Source: Bondarzewia mesenterica
Lineage: Eukaryota; Basidiomycota; Agaricomycetes; Russulales; Bondarzewiaceae
Assembly: GCA_004802705.1 (NCBI GenBank)
Contig: SGPL01000690.1
Coordinates: 1-15,428, forward strand
DNA length: 15,428 nucleotides
Direction: 5' to 3'
Below are positions 1 through 8,616 of the stretch, piece after piece. Made by a program: the position numbers and the translations under genes. A model generated the notes under the pieces. It was given only the letters and a program-made list of their open reading frames with translations. It ran no database searches and was not told the origin of the DNA. Within the stretch, counting starts at the first letter, position 1, and each line of letters opens with the position of its first letter.

Positions 1-687
1 ACCAGCTCCTTGCAAATTTTGGTTATATCTCGCACCAAATGTGGGCGGAGGTCGTCAGCGCAAGGGAGCTGTAAACGATGAGCCATTGCTTGTAAGCACA
101 GACCATACGTTCTCGTCCTCGGCTGGACTTGCAAGTACGCCATCTCCTTCAACACCTGGTATGCTCCCAGATAGTGCCCCACGGCAGCAAATTGCTCCAA
201 CACGAAATTGAAGTCATCCAGACTGGGTACGCAGCTGGCCATGCGGATATTACGGATGACCGCCTGCAGACGCGTCTCGTACAGGTGCGGCTGGCCTGGG
301 TGGTATCGAGCGCGGTACTGCCTGGCACTAGAAAGACGTATTTCTGCAGCGGAAGGAACACACTTGCGGAGAACGCGTTGATGCATTTCCAGAGGGAGAT
401 CGTCAAACCCGAGGAAATCGAGCACATCAATGTAGTATGCCCAAACTCGCGACGGGGTTGGCAACAACCCTGTCAAGACTGTTCGAAAGCTCCCGCATCT
501 TCATCCCTAGTAATTTTTGTCGAGGACTGAGTTCTGTCGATGGAGCATCGAAAAGGTCATGAAGAGACAGAGAAGTGCTCAGAGTCCGAGACGTTGAAGG
601 AGAGGGTCGGACGAGATGCGGCCAAACGAGAGGGGATGGGGACATAACATGTCTGCATGCAATATTACGGAGAGCTCGTTGAGACAT
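1..687 (-). CDS. PPR-repeat mitochondrial protein, 3' partial, with apparent frameshift
   Basis: Translation starts at the ATG at 687 and the frame runs off the left edge, so the C-terminus is missing. The N-terminus (MSQRALRNIACRHV..., then SRTLSTSL near residue 35) is rich in Arg and Ser and poor in acidic residues, like a mitochondrial presequence. A second frame then carries PTPSRVWAYYIDVLDFLGF and, further on, DDFNFVLEQFAAVGHYLGAY followed by QVLKEMAYLQVQPRTRTYG. This is the helix-turn-helix pattern of a pentatricopeptide repeat (A..VLKEM...V.P...TY). PPR proteins bind organelle RNA, and the presequence fits a mitochondrial RNA-processing or translation factor. The two parts are in different frames. 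The switch lies at about 461-470, just after residues RELSNSLD, where one extra T in gggttgttg would explain it. I found no intron that resolves it cleanly, although an acceptor-like cag sits there. It may be a sequencing error, a true mutation or a missed intron. The PPR call is fairly sure; the exact structure is not. Confidence 0.65.
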
Positions 688-780
688 GATAGGCTATGAG
701 TATTTTGACGGTGATAGCATCTGTCGTTCAACTGGTGACTGAATTGTGAAGAGCGCGCTGGTCCGGCGAGACAACAAAAA

Positions 781-1930
781 ATTGGGCAGGTACCATTCAC
801 GTGAGAGAGTAGATCAGTCACATGCGTGTCGCGGCGGTACATGAGCAGTAGGAGTCGGGAAAACTGTAACCATTCAGATGGCATTCTGTTGAGCGGCGTA
901 GGATTTTCTACGGTAGGCTATATTACTGCTAATATGTATATGTGCATGGATTAAACACTATTCTTCTTCCATACCACGATTCTCTCTCTGCCAACATGAG
1001 TTGGATTGCTCACTTTGGGCACCTCGTCAAGAACCTTCGTCCACCCTGACAATAGTTCATCATAGTGTTCAAGTTCGACGTAGTGCGGCGGGCCTTCTCC
1101 GTCGGGATCCAATCCTAGAGGAAATACCAATGTGACGAGATAAGCACCGGGCTTCGTCAACGCATTCATCTGCCTGCCCCAGTCCTTGCGATACGACGGT
1201 GGAATGGCCACAAAAAACCTGCGATAACATTGAGTCTCAAAACGAGAGAGATGACTTGAAGTATGCAGGGTGGCTCACGTGTAATCGTAGACTAGATCAA
1301 ACCGTTCATCCTCAGTCACCTTCATCGTGAAGAAATCTGTCTCCTCGAAGGAAACCTTCTTAGAAGCCTGAACATCGGGACTCGATGCAAGCAGGCTAAT
1401 CCCAGGAAAATCAGGAAATGCCAACGGATCGTACGTGACATAGATCTCACTCGTTTGCAGCCTGAATAGCAGTCGACGAGATGTCTGTTCCTAAGGTTTG
1501 AAGACCAAGGCTTGATGCTATGTATATGGCATCATACCCCTGTTATTTGTTGATTTCCATCAGCACACCAGTTCAGAGTGCGACTGAGGATCTGTTCAAC
1601 ACACCCTTCCGCACCCAGGCACCAGAGCGCGCCCCGATGTGGGCAAGTCCAACCTCGAAGATTCGATTAATTCTTGCAAGGCCGGTTGCGCCTTTGCAGT
1701 ACCATGCTCCTCCCATGGCGTGACGTTCTTTTTCCTGGCAAAGCGTGGGGGTTCAGTACTTTAGTAGGAAGACGGGAGGATGAGAAGGCATTCGGTTACC
1801 ATGCTTCCTCCCATCCATGTTCTGCGACCAGCCTCCGAAGCGCCTGAAAGTCCGGTCTGGCTTCAAATCTGGGCTCAGCGTTGGCAACTGACATGACTAT
1901 GCACAATGAAGAATGCGAGAAAATCGGGCA
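781..1930. repeat. Tandem duplication unit A, carrying TPMT copy 1
   Basis: Left unit of a direct tandem repeat of about 1.15-1.18 kb. Similarity to unit B starts at attgggcag (781 against 1959). It covers the 3' flank (for example cggtaggcta, just downstream of the stop), all five exons and all four introns, and about 35 nt upstream of the start codon (to about 1930 against 3085). The 55-nt third introns differ at 7 positions by eye. Boundaries are approximate. Confidence 0.85.
951..1894 (-). CDS. TPMT-family S-adenosylmethionine-dependent methyltransferase, intact copy
   Basis: Five exons on the minus strand: 1800-1894, 1605-1734, 1451-1539, 1279-1395 and 951-1218. Introns are 65, 65, 55 and 60 nt, all GT-AG, giving 232 aa ending at TAA 951-953. 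The fold is a class I SAM methyltransferase of the thiopurine/thiol (and plant thiol/halide) methyltransferase type. Visible features are W32 and the NVTPWEEHG segment (35-43) typical of the family N-terminus, the SAM-binding glycine motif VPGCGRGYD (70-78), the acidic residue of GTDIS (D94) that should contact the ribose of SAM, DLVYDYTFFVAIPPSYRKDW (138-157), and the C-terminal strand ERIVVW. The substrate cannot be read from sequence; small thiols or halide/sulfide ions are possible. Length matches the family (about 200-250 aa). No targeting signal is seen, so it is probably cytosolic. It is the downstream (3') unit of a head-to-tail tandem duplication whose partner lies at 2052-3045. Both are transcribed right to left. 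Confidence 0.88.
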
Positions 1931-1958
1931 GGTCTAAGCCTCTGTCATTACCAAAACA

Positions 1959-3085
1959 ATTGGGCAGACGGCATTCACACGAGAGTAGATCAGTCACATG
2001 CCTGTCACGGTACGCGAGCGGTAGACTGGGAGTCGGGAAAACAGGTGCCATTCAGGCGGCATCCTGTTGAGCGGTGTAGCTTTTTCTACGGTAGGCTACG
2101 CATATGCATGGATTAAACACTATTCTTCTTCCACACCACAATTCTCTCTTTGCAACGTGAGTTGGATTGCTCACTTTGGGCACCTCGTCCAGAACCTTCG
2201 TCCACCCCGCCAATAGTTCGTCATAGTGTTCAGGTTCGACGTAGTGCGGCGGGCCTTCTCCTTCGGGATCCAATCCTAGAGGAAATACCAATGCGATGAG
2301 ATAAGCACCGGGCTTCGTCAACCCATTCATCTGCCTGCCCCAGTCCTTGCGGTACGACGGTGGAATGGCCACAAAAAACCTGCGATAACATTGAGTCTCG
2401 AACCAAGAGATGATGACAAGTATGCAGGGCGACTCACGTGTAATCGTAGACTAGATCAAACCGTTCATTCTCAGGCACCTTCATAGTGAAGAAATCTGCC
2501 GTCTCGAAGGAAACCTTCCCAGAAGCCTGAACATTGGGACTCGATGCAAGCAGGCTAATCTCAGGAAAATCAGAAAACGCCAATGCATCGTACGCGACAT
2601 AAATCTCACTCGTTTGCCGCCTGAATAGCAGTCGACGAGATATCTGTTCCTAAGGTTTGAAGACCAAGGCTTGATGCTATGAGTATGGCATCAAACCCCT
2701 ATTATTCGTTGATATCCATCAGCACGCCAGTGCACGAGTACGACTGAGGATCTGTTCAACACACCCTTCCGCACCCAGGTACCAGAGCGCGCCCCGATGT
2801 AGGCAAGTCCAATCGCGAAGATTCAATTAGTTCTCGCAAGGCCGGTTGCGCCTTTGCAGTACCATGACTCTCCCACGGCGTGATGTTCTTTTTCCTGCCA
2901 AAGCGCAGGAGGATGAGTACTTTAGTAGGAAGACGGGAGGACGAGAAGGCGTTCGGTACCATGCTTCCTCCCATCCATGTTCTGCGACCAGCTTCCGAAA
3001 AGGGGCCTGAGTGTCCTGCTTGGCTTCAGCGTTGGCAACTGACATGACTGCGCAGTAAAGAAAGCACGAACTCGGGCAGCTTCGG
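1959..3085. repeat. Tandem duplication unit B, carrying TPMT copy 2
   Basis: Right unit of the direct repeat, head-to-tail with unit A and separated from it by only about 30 nt. Small indels include a 9-nt shorter first exon, the 1-nt loss that shifts the reading frame, and single-base changes in introns. The upstream ends still match in part (tcgggcag occurs about 30-40 nt upstream of both start codons). This fits a local duplication by unequal exchange, followed by divergence. Confidence 0.85.
2052..3045 (-). CDS. TPMT-family methyltransferase, second copy with frameshifted C-terminus
   Basis: Five exons in the same arrangement as the neighbouring copy: 2960-3045, 2765-2894, 2610-2698, 2438-2554 and 2052-2379. 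Introns are 65, 66, 55 and 58 nt. The model is open and gives 249 aa. The core is kept: NITPWESHG, VPGCGRGFD (Tyr to Phe against copy 1), GTDIS, YDYTFFVAIPPSYRKDW and PHYVEPEHYDELL. After residues SNPTHV one G is missing (near 2152-2154) compared with copy 1. The reading frame shifts, the conserved ERIVVW strand is lost, and a 33-residue tail from AKRELWCGRR onward is read out of the old 3' region. The original stop is still visible out of frame at 2113-2115. Exon 1 is 9 nt shorter than in copy 1. The last strand of this fold usually packs into the central sheet, so I infer an impaired or dead enzyme, but expression cannot be judged. If the missing base is a sequencing error, this would be a second working gene. 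Confidence 0.78.
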
Positions 3086-3567
3086 ACATGGTTGTACTGT
3101 AATGCTGTGTATTTATTAGTCTACCTCTCGCTTTCGAATGCAGTCGAGGCTCACCAGCTCGGTCACGGAACGTGAAACGTGATATAGAATTGGCTGACTA
3201 CGAAGAACTGTAGAAAACGTGATAGAATGACTACGCTACAGCATAGCTCAGGTACGCGAATACCTCGTCAGCTCTTTGTAGTGGAATGGTGATACAGTAT
3301 ACTAGTAAGTGGGACGTTCGCCGGACCAGCAATCCACAGCCTATGCGGTAAAAACACAGGCCTGCCGGTGGGACTATATGCGTGTTGATGGGGAAGGGTT
3401 ACAGGAAAAAGGAAAGGACTGACACTCCGCTTTGTACACTAAGTACCACCACCGGTGATGCAACCTCGTTGTCAAAAATGTGCAGAAGAAAATAAGGGAC
3501 ACATAAAGATTGAATGAACAAAAATCTTCGTTGACGAAGCCCCATCTATCTCTTCGAGATAAGAGCT
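3046..3567. other. Intergenic stretch without a recognisable gene
   Basis: It holds the 5' side of TPMT copy 2 and then AT-richer sequence with only short unconvincing open frames, such as a 70-codon minus-strand frame at 3374-3586 with no family signature. I see no TATA box placed well for the methyltransferase, and no repeat or RNA gene. Confidence 0.5.
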
Positions 3568-5250
3568 TCAGTGTTGCGAAAGGCACGAGGGTGCGCGACG
3601 GTACTTGCGCGGAGGAATAGCGAGAAGCAGGAACATGCCGCCAAATACTGGTGGTAGTGATGGTATTTCAGGTGCGGCACCAGGTTGGCAATCTGATAAG
3701 GGTCGATAGTGAGGCACCTGCAGCAGCCTGCAGCTTGTGGTCTTCAAGGATCCAAGGCACGGTGGTCACAGAACAGAGAGTGTATGCCGTAGGCCCTTAT
3801 CTGATTCCCCTGCAGCCGGATTCAACGTGAACCCAACAGGAATTAGGATGTCGAAAGAAACGATGGGCAGCTGAGAATTTTGATTGGTAAGCGTCATCAT
3901 GCGCACACTCATCGAGAAGGTACTCATGTGGATGATCAACGCGCGTTGCGCAACTTGGGATGACGACGAAGTTCTCCGTGAGTGTCAGAAGATTCAAGCT
4001 CTCCACATGTCCTATTTGGAAGCGTTGACGGTGAGGGCAATGCGAAGGGCAGTTTGGTTCCCGGTTTCATTTATCCATTGAAAATCAGCTTCGAACAGTT
4101 GCTTGATCATATCTACAAACGGGTAGTGAGGATGTGAGGACTTTGTCCTCACCGGCCAAGGTTCTTCACAAGGTTCACTTTGCCCCTGATCAGCGGGCGC
4201 CACTGGCGTCCTGGAACTGGTGACGCCTCTTAAAGGTATTGCTATGTGCTGCGTCGTAGCTTTTGCCGCAGGCTCCTGCACCGTGATGTGGACACTGAGT
4301 TGGTGAAATGAACGTGAGTCTAATCCTATCTCGCGAATCTCACCCCCGTTCATGCTACGTTCGCGCCGCTGGTCACTCATTTCACGGCTTCGGTATCTGT
4401 CAGACATCCAGAGGTCCAGATGGTCGACTGCCACGACCGTCGCTCGAGAACGACCATAGCGGCGGGGACCTGAAAACCAGATATGATCGAATGATACTTT
4501 CAGGGTATACGACTGTTTCCTTTCTGAAGCCCGCCTTTGATTTCTGTGGTTTGCTCGTTTCGGTACTTTTTCGCAGCACCACGATCCTTGAGTTGGCCAC
4601 GGCCATAGGCGCAATGGACGGTAGGTTCGAGGGATCTCCGTTTCCAACTGTGTACGTCGATTCGACGCCTAACTCTATCTGGGCGCCTCTCACGATCTCG
4701 CCCGCCTTCCCATAGGAGTCAATGTGCATTGTCTTGATGGGGTTCGCATTCTCGCGCGGAATCTAGACCTTGAGCATTCCTGAACCTAAAGACTCCACGA
4801 ATGCCACGCCCCGTCGTAAGCTTTCCAGAAGCGCCTTCGAATTCTGATCGCCTTCCAATTGCCAACAGAGACCTCGAATGTAAACTCCAGCGGTGTGAAT
4901 TCATCCTGGCACCGTCGGTCCGCACCGTCTCGTGGGTCCGACTGCACCAGATGGGATGGCCCACGGCAGCACGGATGTCACCCGCCATATCCACGCGCGT
5001 ACGTACTCCCCCGTCAATCCCCGAGTCCTCAAATCAGGCTACACCCCGTTTTCGTCCTTTCGGGGTGGATACCAGCAGTCGCACGACTGCTCGATCAGAA
5101 AATTTCAGTCGGCGTTGGCGCCTTCCCTGAACACCACCTGGCCCAGATACGTGCGTTGGTCAGGATGCTGATTTTCTGCTACTTTCACGGTTTCTGCGCG
5201 TTCGGTCCTGGCCACGGCCGGCGGTCCGTCACAGAGAAGACTGGCCGATA
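3568..5250 (-). pseudogene. Decayed or mis-spliced coding region of unknown family, possibly with a C-terminal membrane anchor
   Basis: Several protein-like stretches follow each other right to left but jump frame or meet stops. From 5' to 3': a frame giving QDEFTPLEFTFEVSVG (about 4861-4909); after a one-base shift, LEGDQNSKALLESLRRGVAF and VESLGSGMLKV; an in-frame TAG at 4763-4765; then IPRENANPIKTMHIDSYGKA and GAQIELGVESTYTVGNG. A strong acceptor (ggttttcag, near 4469) precedes a long open frame to about 4012, which includes YPFVDMIKQLFEADFQWINE. Next come VESLNLLTLTENFVVI, LTNQNSQLPIVSFDILIPVG and FTLNPAAGESDKGLRHTLSV. The end is LPPVFGGMFLLLAIPPRKYR, a hydrophobic run followed by basic residues as in a membrane anchor, with a stop at 3568-3570. 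Some frame changes may be real introns, but the TAG and the shift near 4858-4862 look like lesions. I do not recognise the family and infer no function. Confidence 0.45.
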
Positions 5251-6000
5251 AAGCGAAGGCTTCTCGTCAGATCCTCTCAGATCTTTTGCTGCTGTAAACG
5301 ACCGAAAGAACCTCCCGAAGCCACATCCGTTGGAATTTGAAGAACCATCTCACTTCTATGCCAAGGTGATGAGATGGTACACTCCGCCTTGTAAAAAATT
5401 CAAGGCGAGTCAGTACACGTATTTCTTGAGATGATGACAGCTTTGTGCCTTGGAAGGATATCCATCCATACTGGTCCATTCCACGACTTCTCTACGCTGA
5501 AAAAAAAGGTACCGTCCTTTGTCGTCAATATTTCAATGGTGAGTCACGGTACATCGCACGAGCAAGACCCGTATTGACGTCGCCGCTGCTTCAGACAGAT
5601 CTTATGGGGTCATTCGCCCGAGTTGGAATTCCATACGTGACGCCTTGCCTCCGTGTGGGCTACACATTGTAGCATATGGCACGTCAGTGCCCTACGGCGC
5701 TTTACGCTTTACATTTCATAGCGCTCGGCCACGAAAGGCAAATATCTGATGGTCTCTTGCGCCTCGGAGACTCGCATCATGATAACGGGACAACGTCCTG
5801 GGCTGTCCTGGGTCATATGGTGTTAGCCTGTCGTGATTTGTTCCGCCCGATCGTCAGTGTCCCCGGGCTCGACGCCCATCCCCTCAAGCTCAAGCCTACT
5901 AGATCTGGAGGCTATTCAGTAGACACCAACGGGCAGCGAAAGATGCCCGTCTTCCATTGACGATCATAAATTTCAATCAACTAGCCTATCGGCGTAGCTG
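5251..6000 (-). other. Possible further remnants of the decayed minus-strand gene
   Basis: One minus-strand frame stays protein-like over about 700 nt but carries many TGA/TAG stops. It includes GVTYGIPTRANDPIRSV, then after a stop SSGDVNTGLARAMYRDSPLK, and near 5267-5345 GIEVRWFFKFQRMWLREVLS. A polypyrimidine tract with an acceptor (cctttttttttcag-like, ending near 5497) is present. Another frame reads REVVEWTSMDGYPSKAQSCH from that acceptor. Two plus-strand frames, 5445-5672 and 5676-5960, are also open, but I give them no support over chance. This could be the 5' half of the gene at 3568-5250, a separate relic, or non-coding sequence. Confidence 0.25.
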
Positions 6001-7772
6001 ATTGTGTTCCCAAATGTTTGTGAGGACTCCTGATTGTTCGGCAACCACGGCTATGCCGATGCCATAACCAGCTTTCTTTCATGAATGTCTCCAAGGGCTG
6101 CTGTGTAAATATGTAAATACCATGGATATGTACTAGACCAAGATCCACGTCTGCTACAAATCCAGCGTTCGACTTCAATTAATTCAATATATCTCACGAT
6201 GCTCAGGGTATGCCGTAAGTTGCTTTCATAGCATTTCATAGCACAAAACACTTACTCCGCCGACACCATTATTACCTGAGAACGCCACAAAGGTGATGAA
6301 AATTGAAAGAACATCAACACTTGCCATATCTAGGAGCCCGGAATTATTTTTTATTATTACCTGCGGGAGCATCAGGAGTGCACAGGGTCCTCCTCATTGA
6401 ATTACCGGGAGAAAGGGTCCGTTCTCGTATTGCGTACAAATATCGTTAATAGCGCGCTTCGGATCTCTACTCGCTGCACACTCACAAAGTGGCAGTGACC
6501 GTTATCACCTGTCGTTGCAAGCTATGCAGGCTATGTATATGCATGCATGAGATAAAGCAGCCTAACGAGCAACTGCGGAACAGAATTCGTCGTGCTGTTC
6601 ATAATAGTAAGGTCCTCGGTTTTAGGTTTAATATTCCTCGTCGCGTCTTGCACTAAGTATACATACCAATAATACCATTCTGCTCGTTCTACCGGCCCAT
6701 CAGACTAAGTCAATGAGGGAATAGTTGGGACGAAAGCTTTGAGGGTTTCTGGACAAGTGTTCGGTCCCGAGCATGATGATCATCGCAAACATTCCGTGCA
6801 CGGAGGCAAATAATCCCACATTACCACGCAGCGCCCTTGTTCTCCCCATCCAACCTTGTCCAAAGGGCATCGATCCGAGATTGCTCCTGCAAACATTCAA
6901 ATTCATGATGCATGCTTGGCCACGGCTTTCCCTCAGCAAAAATCACCCCGAGATCACCATTTGTAATGCATCAATCGTGGCTTCCTGCACTGCATGGAAG
7001 TGGAGGGGTCCATGTACGGCAGTCAGAGGCCTTCACTGCGCCAATCCCACGCATTCCTGAAAGAGCAAGAGCTGATGATACCCGCTCGTCCCAAATGAGG
7101 ACGTTCTGATGAGAGCTTCGGTGATCGCACATTACGTTACGACTCGCATGATGCTGAGACCTGCATACAAGCTTTGCGCCGACTTTTATACCTCCCTATC
7201 AGCCAAGCTAGCCAAGATCTGTTGCCGCTTGTCGGACGCACAAGCTCCACCCCGCTCTGGGATCCCAACCCGCAATCCGCCGATTGGGTTTGTGGAGATA
7301 CGAGGCATGATTCACCGATGTTTCTTTTTATAACAAGTGGAAAGAGGATTTTATTAGGGACGAAGGGGGTTTATAGATAGATCTGTCAGAAGCTAGATAA
7401 GTACTCTGGAATGTCCTCAGAGGCTGGACCCGGCGGCAGAAGGCCAAAAATGTGCACTCACGGACTACATTCACGAGGACTGTCGGCTCGGGATGTGCCA
7501 TCCGAGGGCGAATTTCCTTGATGGAAAACAGAAAGTGTTAGTACCGGGTTTTGCCTGTTCTGGAGCTCGCCTGCGCGGCGTCCGAATCAAAGGCATCTGA
7601 ATCACGAAAGGACAAGGTTCAAGGTTCATATGCACAGACGGTACCAGAGTACCCCGAGAGCGCGCATTGCTGATCCTGAAGTGACATTACATTAGTGCAC
7701 GAGTGGTATGGATATTCCTGGAGTACAGTGTATGCGAGCGGGTATCATGGGTGGTCTTGACGGACGACTATT
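6001..7772. other. Long stretch with no supportable gene
   Basis: The 6001-6700 part is AT-rich with no long open frames. Between 6700 and 7132 a minus-strand frame starting at ATG 7132 runs for 53 codons to a TGA, continues past it (GDLGVIFAEGKPWPSMHHEF, IDALWTRLDGENKGAAW) and stops again. A 95-codon plus-strand frame (6773-7060) overlaps it; neither shows a known family. At 7386-7560 the minus strand has a branch-point-like ctaac, an acceptor and fragments such as EIRPRMAHPEPTVLVNV and GLLPPGPASEDIPEYLSSF, too short to call. The stretch also includes the 3' region of the dynein light chain gene. Confidence 0.4.
7184..7190 (-). promoter_or_regulatory. TATA-box-like site on the minus strand
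   Basis: The minus strand reads ggtataaaagtcgg, a textbook TATA element, with ATG codons 18-52 nt downstream (7166, 7149 and 7132). The frames that follow are short, so it may serve a decayed gene, an unannotated transcript or nothing. Confidence 0.25.
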
Positions 7773-8419
7773 TCATACAGTCCGCACGGCAAAAGCAATA
7801 CAAATGCAGATTACAGAATCCTGGGGAGAGAAGTCCCTTATCAGACAACGGATCTAGACACATGAGCAAAATTTCTTTACGTTCACCAGCACCTCTTGTA
7901 CAACGGCATCTGAATCTTCCCAGTGGCAAATCATGTCCGCTCTGCAAGCGGTCAAGAGAATACCTCAGGCTGTATGCGGAAGAAATGCACGTGAAATCAT
8001 GCTCACCGTCCGCCTTGTCCCAGATTCTCGTTAATTTGAGTCAATACGATGTACTTGCTTGAGCCAAAAATTCATCCAGACGGACTCAAAGCTGACGCAG
8101 TGTACGCAGCAAAACGGACTTACAAGCCTCTTGGCTCAATTTCTATGAAAGCTCTAAGGTCACTTGACGACATGCCATGGTACAAGAGGGAGAACGAACC
8201 AAGCATCCTTTCTTTTACTCGTTCTCCGATTTCTTTCATCCAATTTCGCACGCGATCGCGGTCCTTCGCCTCTGGCCAAGAAGCGCCCTGAAGCGTGGTA
8301 GACAGCAGTTTCTTGACGTATGCTTTCAGTAAGTCTGAGTCAAAGTTTGGACGTGGTGAGGGTGCATCAGAGCGAGGGGTTGGTGGTGAGCGAATCTCTG
8401 AGAACGTCCCAGACGACAT
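7773..8419 (-). CDS. Tctex-type dynein light chain (DYNLT family, DYNLT2B/TCTEX1D2-like)
   Basis: Five exons: 8200-8419, 8124-8142, 8007-8057, 7881-7941 and 7773-7820. Introns are 57, 66, 65 and 60 nt, giving 132 aa. Residues 1-25 are a Ser/Pro-rich leader. The Tctex-1 domain follows: FDSDLLKAYVKKLLSTTLQG and RDRVRNWMKEIGERVKERML (two helices), then EIEPRGFKYIVLTQINENLG (beta strand with the family's FKYIV), QGGRADMICHWEDSDAVV and the closing VNDSVICICIAFAVRTV. The pattern of cargo-binding dynein light chains (fKYIV...G.G......wD...D.......N.s..c...a) is complete. The protein should bind the dynein intermediate chain as a dimer in microtubule transport. The NDS..C..AF ending resembles the DYNLT2B branch more than DYNLT1. 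Exon 2 is only 19 nt. Intron 1 uses an unusual donor, GTTCGT, but only this choice joins MLE to IEPRGF. It is divergent from the PEX11-like gene. Confidence 0.88.
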
Positions 8420-8616
8420 TGTCGGTTATGTCTTGCGCTATGCTGCGCCGCGGTCACGATGAGCGCGTCTGTTTGGATGTTGTTTGTCGCAAGTCGTGAC
8501 GCGCGTAACCACGTGTGAGACTGTGTTCTCTCCAGTTCTCAAGCGCGCGTGTCTGTTGCCTGTCCATTGTCATCTACCAACTACCGGGTGCACTTCGTAG
8601 TGTGCGATTCTCCATC
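8420..8616. promoter_or_regulatory. Shared divergent promoter region between dynein light chain and PEX11-like genes
   Basis: Only 197 bp separate the two start codons, so the promoters must overlap or share elements. The stretch has a perfect E-box palindrome CACGTG at 8510-8515, preceded by gacgcgcgtaac, which resembles an ACGCGT-type element. Another gcgcgt lies near 8463. No TATA box is visible for either direction. Confidence 0.5.

Noticed and set aside
579..884. 101-codon minus-strand frame upstream of the PPR gene
   Set aside because: It overlaps the PPR start in another frame and shows no family features.
3374..3586. 70-codon minus-strand frame with a hydrophobic stretch
   Set aside because: It overlaps the end of the decayed block in another frame; the hydrophobicity comes from T-rich sequence.
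4763..4960. Resemblance of the FTFEVSVG / LLESLRRGVAF / LGSGMLKV pattern to CRISPR RAMP-type proteins
   Set aside because: Only a loose strand-helix-glycine rhythm is shared. The glycine-rich loop is incomplete, there is no repeat array or other cas-like gene, and the host context is fungal.
4308..5251. Plus-strand frames of 109-135 codons opposite the decayed block
   Set aside because: The minus-strand frames here look far more protein-like; the plus frames appear to be antisense shadows.
7386..7700. Minus-strand fragments EIRPRMAHPEPTVLVNV and GLLPPGPASEDIPEYLSSF as exons of a small gene
   Set aside because: The fragments are in different frames, no GT-AG intron of plausible size joins them, and no start codon fits.
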